Shown here piece by piece: positions 1 through 11,960 of a stretch of 34,916 bases of DNA (positions are counted from its first letter, which is position 1; each line of letters starts with the position of its first letter). Below the pieces are notes generated by a model. That model searched no databases, was not told the origin of the DNA, and saw only the letters and a list, made by a program, of their open reading frames with translations. Source of the DNA: Jimgerdemannia flammicorona (lineage: Eukaryota; Mucoromycota; Endogonomycetes; Endogonales; Endogonaceae); contig RBNI01000270.1 of assembly GCA_003990745.1 (NCBI GenBank), positions 1 through 34,916 on the forward strand. The letters are read 5' to 3'. The position numbers were made by a program, and so were the translations under genes.

Positions 1-290
1 TCAGTGAGTTTTCATCCGATTTTGATGATCTTGGTGTCATTGGAAAGCTATTATAGAGAGCTTCACAATGATATTATAAACGTTAAAATCGGATGAAAAT
101 TCACTGAGATTTTGAGGAAAATGTTCGGTTCGGACTCGGCGAGTCAGACGTTTTCCTTGATAACTCGGTGAATTTTCATCCGATTTTAACGTCCTTGGTA
201 TCTTTGAAAAGCTCTTGAGAATGACTTTCCAATGGCACCAGGATCATAAAAATCGACTGAAAACTCACTAAGTTATTGAGGAAAATGTTA
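1..290. repeat. Tandem pair of palindromic repeat units
   Basis: Two units with a period of about 164 bp. Unit 1 has 23-bp inverted arms at 1-23 and 85-107 that match at 22 of 23 positions and carry the core TTTTCATCCGATTTT. Unit 2 has arms at about 164-187 and 250-273 that match less well. Both units are followed by GAGGAAAATGTT (114 and 278). The inner part reads 'GATCTTGGTGTCATTGGAAAGCT' split across the arms, and its reverse complement appears in unit 2 near 220-245, so each unit is a long imperfect palindrome. No coding sense is visible. The family recurs at 22,427-22,693. The unit starts at base 1, so it may extend left of the window. Confidence 0.8.
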
Positions 291-1070
291 AGTCATCTAA
301 TTTGGAAATCAGAACAATGAAACTAAATTGATATTGCATGAAAACATTGTATTATGGCACTCCTCACAGTTGAAGCAACCCCCTACAATAAGGTGCCCCG
401 AGTGAAAGTTGAGCATAACATTCCTCTGCAGCATGTGCCACCAGACCACCCAGTACTTTGGCGGCATCCACTTTCTCACTATGGCACTCCAGGTCCAAAC
501 ACCATACCAGTTCTACTCTTTGCCAATTCCAACTCCTTACCAACTGCTAGACCACAGATCCTGGCCCAGTCCCCTTTGGCATTCCATTCCATCACCAATG
601 TCGAACTCAATTAAAGGAGTGCCACCCAGCAGTATATAATCCCATCTCTACATCGCCAGGTCCCAAGCCTCCTCTCTTTCATTCCCTTGCCAATAAATTC
701 CAATGCAGTGCACCCCCTCTGCTATCCCCTACTAAAATCCTTTATATCACAGTTGTTCAGTGTTCTGAAGTCCAACCAATGAGAGGAGATTGCCAGTTGA
801 GCCCCTTGGTGGTGACCGCCTCTCCCAGATCTTCTATAGCAGAGGAACCCAATCACCTCCTCTCAATTCCACTGCCCTCTTTAGTCACCATGCTCTCAAG
901 CAGTATAACCATTTTGGAAAGTCAACCAGCCCAAGACCACCTCTTGCCACTGGTAGGGACAAGGTCTCCCAACCAATCTGACTCTGCCTGCCAGCCCAAA
1001 TCTATTCCTTTGCTGACTTCATCAATCTCTTCACCACCCAGGCTGGGAAGTCCAGATGATATGCCACGTA

Positions 1071-3455
1071 TCACAACTTCGGCAGCCAGTAGACATTCAA
1101 AATCGAAACCTGCTCTGCCAGAGAAAATTGTCTTCCCCCCCAACTCCACAGGACCTCCTCCCAGATTCCCATCCTTTGCTCCCACCAAAGTCTGGGCAGA
1201 ACTGACCCATAGACCGACAAATAGATGCCCAAGTACCACACTGCTTCACTGGTGGGGACAATTGTTCCTATAACCTCCCCTCTCATCATGCCATTGCCTA
1301 GCACCATTGTTTCACACTTATGCCAATTCAGCTTAGTTTCAGAGTTCTCCTCATACCACTCTACAGTCTTCTTGAGCTCTTCAACATCAGCAATTGAACC
1401 CAAACCAACCACTATGTTGTCTACAAAGGCCCCAACTTTCCATCCTATGCCAAAGACAGAGAGCCCTACTATCCTCCACCTAATTCTGTCCATAAGGGGT
1501 TCCAGGGAAAGAGCATACAAAATGGGGGACAGTGGGTCCCCCTGGGGCACCCCCCTACCCAAGGGGAATGCTACCCCTCTATGTCCATTACACATGAGTG
1601 CAGCCCTACTCCCTTCCAGTAGGCTGACCATTACTGACCTGAACTGGTGTGGAACTCCCATTCTATCCAAAACTTTCGCCAGCCAGACTCTCAACACCTG
1701 GTCGTACGCCTTCTCCTGGTCTAAGAAGACTAGACGCCCATCTAGTCCACAGGCCCTTGCCCCTTCAATAACTCCATATACTCAGGCAGTGCCATCCCTG
1801 ATGAGCCGACCACCCACAAATCCCCTCTGCTCAACACCCATGAATTGCTAGGCCACCTTCTGTAGTCTTGCCACCACCACCTTAGTCACCAACTTTCTGT
1901 CCATATCTAGCAACATTATTGGCCTCCAGTTCTTCCAATTCTCTCGCCTTCCTTTGTTTTTATAAAGCAACATCACCAACCCAAGATCCTGCTCCCCCAC
2001 CCACCTCTCTATCTATAGAATAAAGTTGCACAATGCTGTCATCTCTCTCATCACCCCTGAGACTCCAACCATTCACTTCCAAAAGTCTCAGAGCAGACCA
2101 TCCTCCCCAGGTGCTGTACCTGGCATTGTCGTGGCAAGAACCTGGTGGATCTCATCCTCCTGTACAGACATCACCAGGTCACCTAGCCCCTCAACTTATG
2201 GTGGGTGCCAATCCTCCAATGTTCGGTCAATAGTAGTGGCATCTGCCCCACCCTCCTCCTCACTCCACAATCTACTCCATCTCTCCTTCAGTGATCCAAG
2301 AATGTCCTGTACACCATGCACTAGTATACTATTGGAGTCCAACACCCCTTCCCACTGTTACTGTACCCACCTTGCCCTAAGGGCCCTTGTAAGAAACTTG
2401 GAAGGCCTCTCCCCTTCCTCCAGATCCTGTCAGCAAAGCTGTGCTACCAAGCTCTGTACCCTTGCCTCTTCCTCTTCCTGCAGCACCTGTTGTAGTTTCC
2501 CAACCTCTATTTTCGCCCTCATTAATCTCCAATCTTCTTCTCCCTCCAACATCATCAGCCTTGCCCACTTCTCTAGGAGCCTAGTCAATCTAGTAGAAGC
2601 CCAATGCACTCTTCACCTTCACTGCTTCCCTGCCTCCTTGCCAGCCTCACTCCAGTAAATCTTGGCCAGCTCCTTCATCCTCATCTACTGAACCCCAACT
2701 GAGGCCCCTTCCTGCCACCAGTTCTCCACTCTCAGCTGAATGTCCTTAGCCCACTCATCCTACTGGGTCTTGTCATCTAACAAAGAGGAATTGAGGCGCC
2801 AGTGTCCAGGCCCATCCCCACTTCCCCCAAAGCACCCCTGTCCCAAAAGCCCCCAGTGATCCAACCATGGACACCATTCTACCTCCAGTGACTTCTAAAC
2901 ATCTAGGCCCCAGCAGCTGGCCATCAAAATCCAGTTGATTCTTATTCCAGACCCCCTGCCCAATGTGTATAAACCCTCTTATTCCCCCAGCACCTCTCTA
3001 CCAGTATCTACTAGTGCACTTAGTCTTTCTACCTCCTCCCATGCCATCAGTCCTCCACTCCTGCTCTCAGCACCTCGTCCTCCATCTGTTCTATCCAATA
3101 GTATGTCCTGAACCATATTGAAATCTCTCCCAAGCATATCCACCCTAGCCTCTACGAGGATCCCACTCTCCTGTAAACCTTTCACCCAATCTACTTGCTC
3201 ACCCTATACCACAGGGCAGTAGCAGGAGCCAACTGTAACCAGCTCCCAGCCTGCACAAATCCACTCACCCCAGACCAGTCTCTCCCCCCAGCTCCTCACA
3301 TCCTGTATCTCCCCTCTGCCTTTCCAAACCAAAATCCCAACCTTGCCCTTCCAAATCACCACACCTCCCCATTCCTTCGTCCATTCTATCTTATCAGAAT
3401 CATCCTCACACCAGATATCCTGTAAGAGGAAGAGATTGGCCTCCAATCCCTTCAT
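1071..3455 (-). pseudogene. LINE copy 1 ORF2: endonuclease and reverse transcriptase
   Basis: The replication protein of the LINE: the endonuclease nicks target DNA and the RT copies the element RNA at the nick. The endonuclease lies at 3,455-2,850, with the central 'DFNMV' box (consensus GDFN) near 3,120. The RT follows in the same reading frame, with FLDQEKAYD near 1,700-1,725, then PQGDPLSPILYALSLEP near 1,520-1,560. The catalytic FVDD box is changed to FVDN at 1,413-1,427. The GAC-to-AAC change is a G-to-A transition at an inferred CpG and removes one of two metal-binding aspartates, so this RT should be dead. Further in-frame stops occur between the endonuclease and RT. The C-terminal region continues in another frame (1,239-922), which implies a frameshift. 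Copy 2 keeps FVDD. Confidence 0.85.
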
Positions 3456-3566
3456 CTAAGTAAAAATTTTCTTATGTCAAGCAGCACCCCGTAACCCATT
3501 CACATTTAAAGAAAAAATATTGGTTGTACTGTTCATAATAAAATATATTATGTTGTCAATCAATCT

Positions 3567-4708
3567 CTACTGCTCCATGCTCATCTCCTCCTGCACTGTG
3601 TCCAGATTGTGTTCCACAGCCACCTCCTCCTCTTCTGCCCTCTGAGCCTCCAATCCAGCCAGCAGTTCATTCATCTCTCCATCTGCCTTCTCCTCAAACT
3701 CCTCTTGGTATTCTAGACATGCCTCCTGCCAGAGCTGTAGTCCATGACACTTGTTCCAGCAGTATTCAGCCCTCTCTCCAGCAACAACCACCATCTCAGC
3801 CTCTCTCTCCTTATCCACCTCATACCCTTCCTCCTCTAGGTATACCATAAGAATTTCCACCTTCAATGCCTTTATTACTCCATCCCCCTGTAGTATTCCT
3901 GCCCAATACTCATCACTCATCACTTGCAAGTCCACCTCCCCCAACTTTTCCACCACTAGATTATTCATCATCCAGCACATCCAAAGTAAGTTCCCCACCT
4001 CCTTCCCCCCCGGAGTTGCTGGCCTCCCTCCATCCAACATTGTGGTGTTAGCTCCAGTACTTGCAGACTCATCCCATACCTCTGGGACATCCACCAGTTC
4101 CTCCTCACCAGCCGCCACCACCTGTCCCCCATATGCTACCTCCAGAACTCTGAATTGTACCCTCTGGGCCCCTCACATTGGCACATCTTCTACCACCCTG
4201 TTTTGGGAAGCCAGGCCACACCTGATAAGAGGGGTAGGGGTAGGGGAGCCCTCCCAGTCCTCCTCCCAAACCTCCAGCATACCATCAGCATATGGGTCCT
4301 TACTAGGCTTCTCCTTATCCTCCCCTGCCTCCTTCTTGTCCTTCCCCTTCCCCTCGCCAGCCCAGATACTCGCTTCAGCTCTCCCTGTGCCCTTCACCTT
4401 GCTTGTATCCCCCAGTGGTCTGTTATCCAGCTTGGCCAGTAGCTCTTTCTGTCTCTTATACCCCTGAGCTCTTTCCCACTGCTTCTTGGTCACTTGAATC
4501 TGCTTTCCATCCACCACCTCCAAGTGCATCGACTCCACAAAAGCCTCCCAAGCCTTTGCTCGCCTCTCTACAGCACCACCCATCTCTTCTAGCACTTCCA
4601 ATAAATCCTCCTCCTCCTCCTTACTTCCCTTCACCCTTGTCACCTTACACAAGATTACTCTCCAGACCATTGCTGAAGGCCAGTCCCTCACCTTCAGGAG
4701 TTCTCTAA
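3567..4708 (-). pseudogene. LINE copy 1 ORF1 (C-terminal part)
   Basis: The ORF1-type protein of the LINE, presumed to bind element RNA. One frame runs from about 4,708 to 3,567 (about 380 codons) with a single internal TGA at 4,170-4,172, which a CGA-to-TGA change explains. The visible protein is highly charged. The first third has a conserved-looking VTRVKGSKEEEEDLLE stretch that is also present in copy 2. The middle is Lys/Glu-rich. The last third is Glu-rich with heptad-like spacing that suggests a coiled coil. No zinc knuckle was found in the retained part. The N-terminus is missing because the element is truncated near 4,710. The spacing to ORF2 (about 110 bp) fits the two-ORF LINE plan. 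The function is inferred from position, not from a recognised domain. Confidence 0.7.
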
Positions 4709-4710
4709 AA

Positions 4711-5430
4711 GTAATACAAGGACTATCTATTAGGTTCAGAAAGTCAAAAAGACCCTATACCCTAGGGTACTATCTATATCATCATAAATTTTTTTTACCT
4801 GCTATTATTTGATACTCTGTCTCTACTACTTATATGTAAAAGTACTCTATAGTATACTTTATTAATTTTCCTAGTGACTGCATATTGAGTTAGTTATATA
4901 TATATTTATATTATACTATATACTATAAACTGTTCTTTCTTTACTATTATATCAGTTACAAGGTTTTGGTAAATGATCTTCCAAGTCTCTTTTTCACAAC
5001 TTATTTCTCCTCTATCTTGAGTTAATTTGCTATACTTGTTACAGGGTAGTAAGGGAGATAATAGTGTCAAGTAGTTCCTTTATCAGTATCAGATTGATAC
5101 TTCCTTTACTTTTTTGTAGTTTTTAGTACCTCTGGCTCTATCTGAAATATACTTATTTAGATATAGTATCTTCTTTCTTTTACTATCATTAATAAGATAT
5201 AATCTCAGTATATTATAGACTATATAGAGAGTTAGTTAACCTTGGACATCAAGTATTAGTATAGATTATCTGCAGGTCTCTGATATCTATAGTAAGACCC
5301 TCTGAGCTTTGGTGAGTTTTCTAATAATTATAGTTCTGATATAGATAACTGTTTTTTAGATAGAGTTGAGATAGAAGAAGAGATAGTCATCACAGATAGG
5401 AGAAAGAATAATTACAGTAAACTAGTAGGG
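4711..5430. other. AT-rich spacer with no recognisable gene
   Basis: An AT-rich stretch of transposon-type decay between LINE copy 1 and the gypsy A LTR. Stops are frequent in all frames and no conserved protein motif was found. A stretch near 4,984-5,030 resembles one near 16,866-16,912 (both contain AAGTCT, then a CT/TT-rich run, then TTAATTT), so it may be a remnant of an LTR shared with the gypsy B region. That similarity is weak and was judged by eye. Confidence 0.4.
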
Positions 5431-5973
5431 TGCTTAGTACTTCTAAACAAATTGAATCAATTTGAATTAAATCAAATTAGAGTCTAATTCAATTTAAAAT
5501 ATAATTGTAACAATTTTATAGCTATATTTAGTCTTAGTATATTTTTGCATCTTTTAGTTAGTCTTTTCTTATCATTTCTTGAATATTCTACTATATATAT
5601 TCTACTATCTTCTACTTGCTTAGAAACCTTCTCTCAGTGTTCAGACATTACTAGAACATTCTTATCTTTCCTTAGTACCAAGTATCTTGTCTTAACTAGT
5701 TATGGAACCTTTTGAAACATTGTAGAATAGTATTAGTCTACTTTGTCAAGAACCTATTTCTTAGTATTTCTCTTTCTTTCTAAGATCCTTTCAGATCTTT
5801 CTTTCAGATTATATATAAATATTCTTGTTCTCTATCTGAATAAAGCTCAGAATATTTTCTCTCAGAAATCCTTTGAGAATACTTGAACCTTTAAGTATCT
5901 CTTCAAGCTACTTTAGGTCAACTAGAACTTCCAGATTAAGTCACTTCCTCTTAAAGAAACTAGAACCATTACA
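5431..5973 (+). repeat. Candidate 5' LTR of gypsy A
   Basis: Begins with TGCTTAGTACT and ends with CCATTACA, the usual TG...CA plan, just before a tRNA-type primer binding site. It contains an ATATATAAATA stretch near 5,813 and an AATAAA at about 5,841, fitting promoter and polyadenylation signals of an LTR. About 10 bases of its start recur at 16,665 after a purine run, but the remaining 3' side does not align convincingly, so a 3' LTR partner is not established. Confidence 0.5.
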
Positions 5974-5975
5974 CT

Positions 5976-5990
5976 TGGTAACAGCAGTGT
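5976..5990 (+). other. Primer binding site of gypsy A
   Basis: TGGTAACAGCAGTGT lies two bases after the presumed LTR end. It is complementary to a tRNA 3' end of the form ...CTGTTACCA, the standard minus-strand primer arrangement in Ty3/gypsy elements. The exact tRNA was not identified. Confidence 0.6.
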
Positions 5991-6061
5991 CATTATATCT
6001 TACCTTATTAAGAAACCATATGAATTTGGAAACCAGTCACAACTAGTCACACAAACCTGAA

Positions 6062-7000
6062 ATGAGCTACAAAGAGTTAGCCTACCAGCTAGACTCCTCT
6101 GCTACAGAAGAAGTGGGAGAACTGCAGCTCAGCATAGTGGATATGATCAATGCTATGGCCTACCAAATCTAAGAACTTCAAGTACAACTAGAACAGCAGA
6201 AAATAAGAACTATAAGTACATCACATTCTGCTATAGCATTAGTCAGTTTCAAACCACTTAAGCCAGATATCTTTGATAGTCATTGAGGAGGACTATCTAT
6301 AAATATATAGATCTTTCAGTTAGACTAATACTTTGAGCTTATAAAAATAGAAGAAGACATGTAAGTCCAATTTGTTGCCACACTCCTCTAAAGAAATACA
6401 GCCATTTAGTGGCATAATTATATCATGGTTATATCTGTATACTCATATACATAAATCAGAGGCTGGAAAGCTTTCAAGAGAGTCCTTCATAAGTAGTTTA
6501 AGTCTGTTAATACTACCAAGCTAGCCAGAGACAAGCTAGCAAACACCAAGTAACTCAAGTCTATGCAAAGCTATAATATATATGTAATTCTTATCAATCC
6601 TACTCAAGCTACCAGTAATATCTAAGGATGAAAAGATAAACTGCTATGTCCAAGGCCTGAAGGGAAATACATGAGTCAAGGTTGAGCTAGAAGAGCCTAA
6701 AAACCTTGATAAAGCCATGAGAATTGCTAATAGATTTGATATCATTATCTTTGGCAACTACTTTGAACCTGAATACTGTAAGAAGAACCACTTTAAGAAC
6801 TGCCACAAGAACTAACCAAGGATAGTTGGCCCAGCACAAATAGACTTAAACACTATGAACAAAAAAAACACCAAGCTCACCCCTGAAGAAAAGGACCACC
6901 TAAAGAAATCTAAAGCCTATTTCTTCTGTCACCAAATAGGATACATTGCAATCAAATGTTCTAAGTAGACTAGCAAACCCTCAAGACCAGTCACTATATT
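6062..7000 (+). pseudogene. Gypsy A gag with zinc knuckle
   Basis: The capsid/nucleocapsid protein of the retrotransposon. The frame starts at ATG 6,062 and opens with a coiled-coil-like Glu/Gln-rich stretch (about 6,062-6,210). A Ty3-type capsid region follows to about 6,560, including 'RGWKAFKRVLHK' near 6,460. A single nucleocapsid zinc knuckle lies at 6,918-6,959. The knuckle should read C-X2-C-X4-H-X4-C, but its first Cys and its His are both Tyr codons (TAT and TAC). Both are single transitions of the RIP type. At least ten stops interrupt the frame, mostly TAG/TAA/TGA where Gln, Arg or Trp is expected. The dUTPase follows about 85 bp downstream without a convincing independent start, so it was probably part of the same polyprotein. 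Confidence 0.8.
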
Positions 7001-7084
7001 ATCCAAGGATATATCTATCAACCCCACCACTAGTCAATCCAAGCTCAAGATCAAGAAGCTTCACCTGAAGGTCCAGGCCCCTCA

Positions 7085-7460
7085 ATATCAAATAGAAGGA
7101 GCCATTGGTCTTGACCTATACTCAGTCAAACAAGTCACTATTTCAGCCAAGGGCTGAACTCTAGTGCCTACTGAAATTACAGTTCAATGCTCTGAAGAAC
7201 ATTATATCAGAATTGCACCATGATCAGAACTCAGTATCAAACATCATTTAGATGTAGGCACTAGTATCATTGATCCAGACTTTTGAAGACAAGTTCAAGT
7301 TCTACTTATCAACCAGAAGGATCAAGACTATACAGTCAAGAAAGGAGACTGAGTTGTACAAATGATCCTAGAAAAAGCCAGTTAACTTAAGATTACAGAA
7401 GTCCAAGAACTCCCTGAAACCAAATGAGATCAAAAAGGTTTTGATAGTACTGATCAAGCA
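7085..7460 (+). pseudogene. dUTPase domain of gypsy A
   Basis: A decayed trimeric-type dUTP pyrophosphatase, which hydrolyses dUTP to dUMP and so limits uracil in newly made DNA. All five family motifs can be read in order: motif 1 GLDLYS (about 7,105-7,125), motif 2 RIAP-x-SELSIKH (about 7,210-7,245; the Arg codon is now TGA), motif 3 DVGTSIIDPDF (about 7,252-7,284), motif 4 KKGD-x-VVQMI (about 7,338-7,370) and motif 5 GFDSTD (about 7,437-7,456). In motif 3 the usual Tyr is Phe. At least five stops occur, each one transition from Arg or Gln. It lies directly after the gag zinc knuckle, where the protease would otherwise begin. From the motif order the family assignment is firm; activity is lost. 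Confidence 0.85.
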
Positions 7461-8397
7461 GTAAGTCTTAGTGGGCATCTGTACAAAACTCCCTTTCTGT
7501 CCAATATTATAGTACTCCTTATAGTCAAAAATTCCCTTTTTCACCAGGTGGTCAGAGTGAAAGTTGAGCATAACATTCCTCCTCAATATACACCATCAGA
7601 CTACTCAATACTTCAGTGGCAGCCACTACCAAATCTCAGCACACTAGCTCCAGATCCTGTTCCAGTCCCACTCTTTGCCAATATCTACCAACTGCCATCT
7701 GTTAGGCTACAGATCCTACCCCAACCCTCTCTAGTACTCAACCCCATCACTAATATCAAAGTCACTAAGGAGGATGCCCTCCAACAACACTCAGTCCCAC
7801 CTCTACATTACTAGGCCCCAAGGCCCTTCTCCCTCATCACCCTGTTAATAAATACCAATGTAGTGTACCCCATCAATGACTCCTCACCAGAAGTCTTTAT
7901 ACTGTATGTGGTCATTATTTCACAGCCCAACTAAGGCCAGAAGATCCCCTGTAGATCCTCTTGGCAAGGATCTCATCTTCCAGACCTTCAATAGAGAAAC
8001 CCAGCTACTACCCCCCAGCTCAATAGCTCTCTTCAGTTATCATACTCTTAGGCAGTGTAGTCTCTTCAGGAAGTCAACCAGTCCAAGTCCCCCTCTAGTC
8101 ACTAGTAGGAATAAAATTTCCCAGCTAATCTGACTCCTCTTCCCTGCCCAGATCCACCTCTTGGCCAGTTTCAATAGTCTCTTCACCTCTCAGGCCAGGA
8201 AGTCCAGATAATATACCAGATACTACAGCTTTGACAGCCAGTAAGTATTCAAGATGGAAACATGCTCTACCAGTGATAAGTGGTGGTCTTTCTAGCTTCA
8301 CAAGGCCTCCCCCCAGGTTACCACCTACTGCTCCTATCAGAGTTTTGGAAGAACAGACCCATACACTGATAGATAGATGCCCAAGTACCTCACTGCC

Positions 8398-10620
8398 TTA
8401 CCAGTGGGGACAATTGTTCCAATGACCTCCCCTCCCTACTAGGCCATTACTCAGTACTATTGTTTCACACTTGTGCCAATTTAGTTTAGCCCCAGAGTGT
8501 ATCTCATACCACTCCACAGTCTCCTTGAGCTCTACAACATCAGCAAGTGAACCCAGGCCAACCACCATATCATCCACAAAGGTATCAACTTTCCACTCAA
8601 TACTGTAAACTAAAAGCCCTTCTATCTTCTGCTGAATCCTATCCATTAAGGGCTCCAGGGAGAGTGCATACAAAATGAGAGACAGTGGATCCCCCTGGGG
8701 AATACCTCTATCCAGAAGAAAGGCCACCTCTCAATGTCTATTATACATACATGAGTACAGCCCTGCTCCCTTCCAGCAGGCTGACTATTGCTGCTCAGAA
8801 CTGATGAGAGACTCCAATCTTGTCCAGTACCTTAGCCAACCAGATCCTCTGGACATAGTTATAAGCCTTCTCCTAATCCAAGAAGACCAGGTGCCCATCC
8901 AATTCATAGGCCTGTACCCCTTTAATAACATTGTATACCCAAGCCATACTATCCTGAATAAGTCAGCCACTAACAAATCTCTATTGTTCCACCCCTAAGA
9001 CCTGCTGGACCACCTTCTACAGCCTCACTACTACTACCTTAGTAATCAACTTTCTGTCTATGTCCAGTAGTATAATCAGCCTCCAGTTTCTCCAGTCCTC
9101 CCTCCTGCCCTTATTCTTATACAGCAGTGCTACTAGCCCCAGATCCTGCTCCCCTACCCATCTATCTGACTTCAGTACCAAGTCACAGAGTGCCCTCAGC
9201 TCTCCTAGCACACTAGGAACATCCACCATCTCCTTCCAGAAAACCCAGGGCAGGCCATTCTCACCTGGTGCTATACCCAGCATAGTTGCAGCAAGAATCT
9301 GGTAAATCTCCTCCTCCTGCACTGGTATCATCAGATCACTCAGCCCTTCAGCCTGTGGTAGATGCCAATTCTCTAATATATGACCAATGGTAACATCATC
9401 TACCCCACCCTCCTCCTTACTCTACAAACTGCTCCACTGCTCCTTCAGTGACCTGAGAATATCTTATATATCATGTATCAATGTCCCTTTAGAGTCAAGA
9501 ACCCCCTTCCATCTCTGTTGAACCCTTCTTGCCCAAAGGGCCCTTGTGAGAAACTTAGAGAGCCTCTCTCCTTTCTCCAGCCCCTGACAATAGAGACATG
9601 CTATCATACTCTGTACCTGTACTTCCTCCTCCTCTTGCAATATCTGTTGCAACTCTACAACCTCTTTCTTCACCTGTAGTGATCTCCAATCCTCCACCCT
9701 CTCTAGGGCTACCAAATCTGCCCAATCTTCCAACAACCTTGCTAGCCTAGCAGTAGCCCACAACCTCTTCTTCCTCCTCTGTTTCCCAGCTACTATACCT
9801 GCCTCCCTTCAATAGATCCTAGCAGTCTCCTTTAGTTTCATCTATCTAACATCAATGGAGACACCTTTCTGTATCTACCCCTCCACCTGCTGCCAAATAT
9901 CCTCAGCTCACTTGTTCTATAGTACTGTATTGTCTACCAGAGAGGAGTTGAGACACTAATATCCTGGTTCATCTCTACTCTCCCCAAAATAGCCCTGTCC
10001 CAGCAGTCCCCAATGATCTGACTATGAATACCATTCTACCTCCAGAGCCCTCCAAACATCCAGACCTCAGCAGTCTACTGTCAAAATCCAGTCAATTCTC
10101 ATCTCCAGACCACTCACCCAGTATATATACACCCTTCTATCACTCCATAACTCCCTGCCAGTATCCACCAAAGCACTCAGTCTCTCAACTTCCTCCCATA
10201 CCTCCAAACTGCCACTCCTTCCCTCCATCCCCTGCCCTCCATCAGTTTTGTCCAATAATACATCTCTGACCATATTAAAGTCCCCTCTAAGTACATCCAC
10301 TTTAGCCTCTGCTAGTGTTCCCTCCTCCTGAAGACCCTTCACTCACTCTACATACTCACCCCTCACCACAGGACAGTAGCAGGATCCAACTATAACTGGT
10401 TCCCAACCAGTGTGAATCCACTCCCCCTAAACCAGCCTGTCTCTCTAGTTCTGTATATCCCAGATCTCTCCTCTGCCCTTCCTGACCAGAATTCCAACCT
10501 TGTTCTTCCAAACTACCTCCTCTCCCCATTTCTTTGTTCATTCCAGTCTATCTAAATCATTCTCATATCTGACATCCTGCAAAAGAAAGAGATTGGCCTC
10601 CAATCTCTTTAGCCAAGCAA
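8398..10620 (-). pseudogene. LINE copy 2 ORF2: endonuclease and reverse transcriptase
   Basis: Same protein as copy 1 ORF2. The endonuclease part retains RGDFNMVRDVLLDKTDGG near 10,230-10,290. Upstream RT motifs include APGENGLPWVFWKE and LYKNKGRREDWRNWRLI (9,331-9,017). Then come FLD-x-EKAY near 8,880, PQGDPLSLILYALSLEP near 8,640-8,700 and an intact FVDD at 8,566-8,580. A 4-base duplication (TACATACATGAG near 8,745, against one copy in the other LINE) shifts the frame between the RT fingers and palm. Several stops interrupt the linker. The catalytic box survives although the ORF is dead, the opposite of copy 1, so the two copies decayed independently. Confidence 0.85.
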
Positions 10621-10699
10621 AAATGTTCTGTCTATAAAAAGAACCCTGGAGCTCATTCACATTTAGAGAAAAAATATTGGTTGTACAGTTTATAAGGAA

Positions 10700-11960
10700 T
10701 AATATATAAAAGTAAGTATCCTCTCTATTGCTCTATATTCCTCTCATCCTGTGCCAGGTCCAAATTATGCTCTGCAGCTTCCTCTTCCTCTACAATTCTC
10801 TTTTCCTCCAATCCAGTCAGGAGTTCCTTAAGCTCCCCATCTTCCTTCTCCTTGAATTCATCATAATACTCCAGGCAGGCCTCCTGCCATAGCTACAATC
10901 CATGCTGCTCTGTCCAACAGAAAGCAGCCCTTTCACTAGCAACAACTACCAGCCCAGCCTCCCTCTCCTTATCAACCTCATACCCTTCCTTCTTCAGGTA
11001 AATTGCAAGAATCTCTACCTTTAGTACCTCCACCACTCTCACCATGTAGGACATGTACCCAATGCTTGTCACTCATCACTTGCAGGTCCACCTCCCCCAG
11101 CTCCTCTGCTGCAAAGTTATTCATTATCTTGTACATCCATAGTAGATTTCTCACCTCCTTCTCTCCAGGAGTTGCTGACCTCCCTCTATCCAGCATTGAG
11201 ATATCAGCCCCCATACTTGTAGCCTTATCCCACTCCTCCTCCTGAACATCCACCAGTTCATCCTTATCTACCACTATCACCTACCCCCCCTTTGCTATCT
11301 CAGAAACTCCAAAGTATACCCTCTAGGCTCTCTGCATGGATATATTCTCCACCACTCTGCCCCTTGAAGCTGGACCTTATCTAATAAGCAGTATAGGGGT
11401 TAGAGATGGCTCCCAAACCTCAAAGATGCTATCTATATGTATAAGAGTTATTACTCTTCATCTCCTCTCCTCCTTCTGACCCCTTCTCTGTATTCTCTCT
11501 ATCCTTGCTGACTCAGATACTCTCCTTGGCTCTCTTTACAATTTTGATACCACTAGCATCTGCCTTTACCCTGCTTTCCAACTTCACCAACAGCTCTCTC
11601 TGTCTCTTACATCCTTGGGATCTTTCCCACTACCCCTTATTGACCCAAATCTTCTTTCTATCTACCACTTCCAAATGTATTGACTTGATATACACCTTCT
11701 AAGCCTTAGCCCTCCTCTCTACAGCACCACTCAGCTCTTCCAGTGTCTCTAGCAGATTCTCTTCCTCCTCCTTACTCCCCTTCACCCTTGTCACCTTGCA
11801 CAGGAAAGCTCCCCAGACCATCACCAAAGGCCAGTCTCTAGCTTTCCTGGTAGCTTCCTTCTCTGCCAACTGAATTCGAACATCAATATCCCCAGTTCTG
11901 AATAAGGTCCCCTCCCTGTAAGAGGGTTGCTTTTTAGGGTAACTGTTATATAGTTCTGAA
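10700..11960 (-). pseudogene. LINE copy 2 ORF1, C-terminal part
   Basis: Homologous to the ORF1 piece of copy 1, sharing the KVTRVKGSKEEEE stretch (near 11,780) and a Glu-rich C-terminal region. Its frame continues upstream past the point where copy 1 is truncated: residues such as REGTLFRTGDIDVRIQLAEK can be read at about 11,910-11,860. The frame then stays readable to about 12,175 with only a few stops, so the junction with the foreign segment is not sharp. Several stops interrupt the coiled-coil part. Confidence 0.65.

Larger units (their letters stand above)
350..4710 (-). mobile_element. Tad-like LINE, copy 1 (5'-truncated, inactive)
   Basis: A non-LTR retrotransposon read on the minus strand. 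In transcription order it has the C-terminal part of ORF1 (4,708-3,567), an apurinic-type endonuclease (about 3,455-2,850), a reverse transcriptase (about 2,300-1,071) and a C-terminal ORF2 region (about 1,070-350). It aligns along its whole length with copy 2 at a constant offset of about 7,160 bp; similarity starts sharply at GAGTGAAAGTTGAGCATAAC (about 398 here, 7,554 in copy 2). The plus strand is strikingly C-rich, so many spurious proline and serine-rich plus-strand frames occur. The coding part stops abruptly near 4,710, the 5' truncation typical of LINEs. No target-site duplication was recognised. Assignment to the Tad clade is inferred from the two-ORF plan and fungal setting. Confidence 0.85.

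Noticed and set aside
1..290. CRISPR-like repeat array
   Set aside because: Only two units, long imperfect palindromes, eukaryotic intron-containing context; no spacer-repeat structure.
779..1851. Plus-strand Ser/Pro/Thr-rich frames of 164 and 208 codons
   Set aside because: Antisense to the LINE RT and C-terminal region; the C-rich plus strand makes stops rare. Similar frames at 2,026-2,658 and 3,751-4,467 are rejected for the same reason.
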